Positions 62,598 through 64,000 of a stretch of DNA of 64,000 nucleotides are shown piece after piece. The notes beneath the pieces were generated by a model, which was given only the letters and a program-made list of their open reading frames with translations, was not told the origin of the DNA and made no database searches. The translations under genes were made by a program, and so were the position numbers. The stretch spans positions 186,001-250,000 of the forward strand of contig NZ_RZRU01000003.1 in assembly GCF_003997495.1 (NCBI RefSeq). Reading direction: 5' to 3'. Position 1 is the first letter of the stretch; every line of letters starts with the position of its first letter. Origin of the DNA: Mesorhizobium sp. M7A.F.Ca.US.008.03.1.1 (lineage in GTDB: Bacteria > Pseudomonadota > Alphaproteobacteria > Rhizobiales > Rhizobiaceae).

Positions 62598-64000
62598 ATG
62601 GCCGAACGGTCTTTTGCCAAGGAAGTCGAAAAACTCCGGCTCGGTGCCGGCGAGGAATTTGCCGGCGAGGGCATCCTCGCCATCACCAAGGCGCTGCTGC
62701 AATGCGGCGTCGGCTATGTCGGCGGCTATCAGGGCGCACCGATCAGTCACCTGATGGACGTGCTGGCCGACGCGCAGGACATTCTGGGCGAACTCGGCGT
62801 GCATTTCGAGGCCAGTGCCTCGGAGGCCACCGCCACCGCCATGCTGGCCGCTTCGGTGCACTACCCGATCCGCGGTGCCGCCACCTTCAAGTCGACGGTC
62901 GGCACCAATGTCGCCTCCGATGCGCTGGCCAATCTCGCGTCTGGCGGCGTCACCGGCGGCGCGCTGATCATCGTCGGCGAGGATTACGGCGAGGGCTCCT
63001 CGATCATGCAGGAACGCAGCCATGCCTTCGCCATGAAAAGCCAGGTCTGGCTGCTTGATCCGCGCCCCAATCTGCCGTCGATCGTCAAGGCGGTGGAGGA
63101 CGGTTTCGAACTGTCCGAGATATCCAACACGCCGGTCATGCTGCAGGTCCGCATCCGCTGCTGCCACGTCCATGGCCATTTCATCGCCAAGGACAACAAG
63201 CGCCCGCCGATGACGGTGGCCGATGCGCTCGACGCGCCGCGTCGCGACACCGGCCGCATCGTCCTGCCACCCGCATCCTTCTTGCACGAGAAGGAAAAGG
63301 TGCAGAAGCGCTGGCCGGCGGCGGTCGATTTCATCCGCAAGAACAAGATCAACGAGTTCTTCGGGTCGGACCACGGCTCGGTCGGCATCGTCATGCAGGG
63401 CGGCATGTACAATTCGGTCATCCGCGCGCTGCAGCGGCTAGGCCTTGCCGACATTTATGGCGACACCGACGTGCCGCTCTATGTGCTCAACGCCGTCTAT
63501 CCGCTGATCGACGACGAGTTCCTGTCTTTCTGCGAGGGCAAGCAATCGGTACTGGTCGTCGAGGAAGGCCAGCCCAATTACATCGAACAGGCCTTCGCTG
63601 CGATGCTGCACAAGGCGGGCCGGGGCACCAGGCTCGTCGGCAAGGAGCATCTGCCGATGGCCGGCGAATACACCGGCCAGGTCATGCTCGACGGCATCGG
63701 CGCCTTCCTGCGTGCCGAGGCGCCGCATCTGCTGCCAGGCGAGGTGCGGGCGCCCAACAAGGTCGGTGACGGCGTCGATGCCGCAGACCTGATCAATGTC
63801 GTGCCGGGCCGTCCGCCGGGCTTCTGCATCGGCTGCCCGGAACGTCCGATCTTTGCCGCGACCAAGCTGGTCGAGCAGGAGCTCGGCAAGCACCACATCG
63901 CCTCCGATATCGGCTGCCACCTGTTCTCAATCATGCCGCCCTTCGAACTCGGCGCCACCACCATGGGCTATGGCCTGGGGCCGGCCTCCGCTTCGGCGTT
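62598..64000 (+). CDS. Indolepyruvate:ferredoxin oxidoreductase-type subunit (IorA-like), partial
   Basis: At least 467 aa; the gene runs off the right edge. GGAAGGAG lies before the ATG. Visible are the pyruvate-ferredoxin-oxidoreductase-like N-terminal domain ([35 protein letters not shown]), then the start of the thiamine-diphosphate domain with FCIGCPERP near residue 410 and the [10 protein letters not shown] region. The family decarboxylates aryl-2-oxoacids such as indolepyruvate to acyl-CoA with ferredoxin. It starts 43 bases after the MarR gene. A partner beta-type gene and the C-terminal ferredoxin part would lie beyond the window. Confidence 0.88.
   Translation, partial: MAERSFAKEVEKLRLGAGEEFAGEGILAITKALLQCGVGYVGGYQGAPISHLMDVLADAQDILGELGVHFEASASEATATAMLAASVHYPIRGAATFKSTVGTNVASDALANLASGGVTGGALIIVGEDYGEGSSIMQERSHAFAMKSQVWLLDPRPNLPSIVKAVEDGFELSEISNTPVMLQVRIRCCHVHGHFIAKDNKRPPMTVADALDAPRRDTGRIVLPPASFLHEKEKVQKRWPAAVDFIRKNKINEFFGSDHGSVGIVMQGGMYNSVIRALQRLGLADIYGDTDVPLYVLNAVYPLIDDEFLSFCEGKQSVLVVEEGQPNYIEQAFAAMLHKAGRGTRLVGKEHLPMAGEYTGQVMLDGIGAFLRAEAPHLLPGEVRAPNKVGDGVDAADLINVVPGRPPGFCIGCPERPIFAATKLVEQELGKHHIASDIGCHLFSIMPPFELGATTMGYGLGPASASA

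Overview
The window looks like chromosome of a Mesorhizobium-type alphaproteobacterium (Phyllobacteriaceae, order Hyphomicrobiales). The basis is high GC, dense short-overlap operons, an orfA-pit phosphate pair, an NAD-dependent fds formate dehydrogenase, many ABC importers, and repeated palindromic intergenic elements of the kind common in rhizobia. The genus is an inference from gene content. I found no rRNA, tRNA, CRISPR array, insertion sequence or prophage gene.

Layout. 0-5.8 kb: formate dehydrogenase genes fdsG-fdsB-fdsA (fdsA runs off the left edge) with a co-oriented LysR gene and a clear operator palindrome. 5.9-9.9 kb: Pit phosphate transport pair, a VOC protein, Mrp/ApbC and a CoxG-like protein. 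10-11.8 kb: a sugar-acid dehydratase with a strong terminator. 11.9-14.7 kb: chromate resistance operon (ChrB-like, ChrA, small conserved protein). 14.8-19.4 kb: Rieske oxygenase, non-pyrrolysine MttB-family protein and MocR regulator, probably for a quaternary amine. 19.7-22.1 kb: pgi plus a HAD phosphatase. 22.4-24.2 kb: thioredoxin-reductase-like flavoprotein divergent from a TetR gene, with a 26-bp operator between them. 24.5-27.2 kb: acyl-CoA synthetase with a histone-H1-like tail, coupled to an ETF-beta-methyltransferase-like gene. 27.7-33 kb: dppABCDF.

33.3-38.4 kb is the most unusual part. It is a compact four-gene island of lower GC: a DNA methyltransferase facing a three-gene overlapping operon of Rad50/SMC-like ATPase, small middle component and PD-(D/E)XK nuclease-like protein. 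It resembles ABC-three-component (Lamassu-like) defence modules, with a companion methyltransferase that such modules are not normally described with.

38.8-45.6 kb: amino-compound uptake and catabolism (class V and class I aminotransferase-fold enzymes, amino-acid ABC permease and binding protein without an ATPase gene, HpaI-type aldolase, RutA-like flavin monooxygenase). 45.3-51.6 kb: six genes in one direction (fused acyl-CoA monooxygenase/Old-Yellow-Enzyme reductase, SDR, MarR, enoyl-CoA hydratase, acyl-CoA dehydrogenase, RidA) that fit CoA-dependent aerobic degradation of 2-aminobenzoate or salicylate. 51.7-57.6 kb: secreted VOC protein and a second Dpp/Opp-type importer. 57.7-64 kb: two paralogous phytoene-desaturase-like flavoproteins, a metal-dependent cyclase-family hydrolase, a MarR regulator and an indolepyruvate:ferredoxin oxidoreductase-type gene that runs off the right edge.

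Palindromes with an AAGCTT or ATGCTT core recur in front of four catabolic units (43.2, 44.1, 51.7 and 59.3 kb), which suggests one MarR-type regulon across 41-64 kb. Three substrate-binding-protein genes are each followed by a hairpin before the next permease gene.
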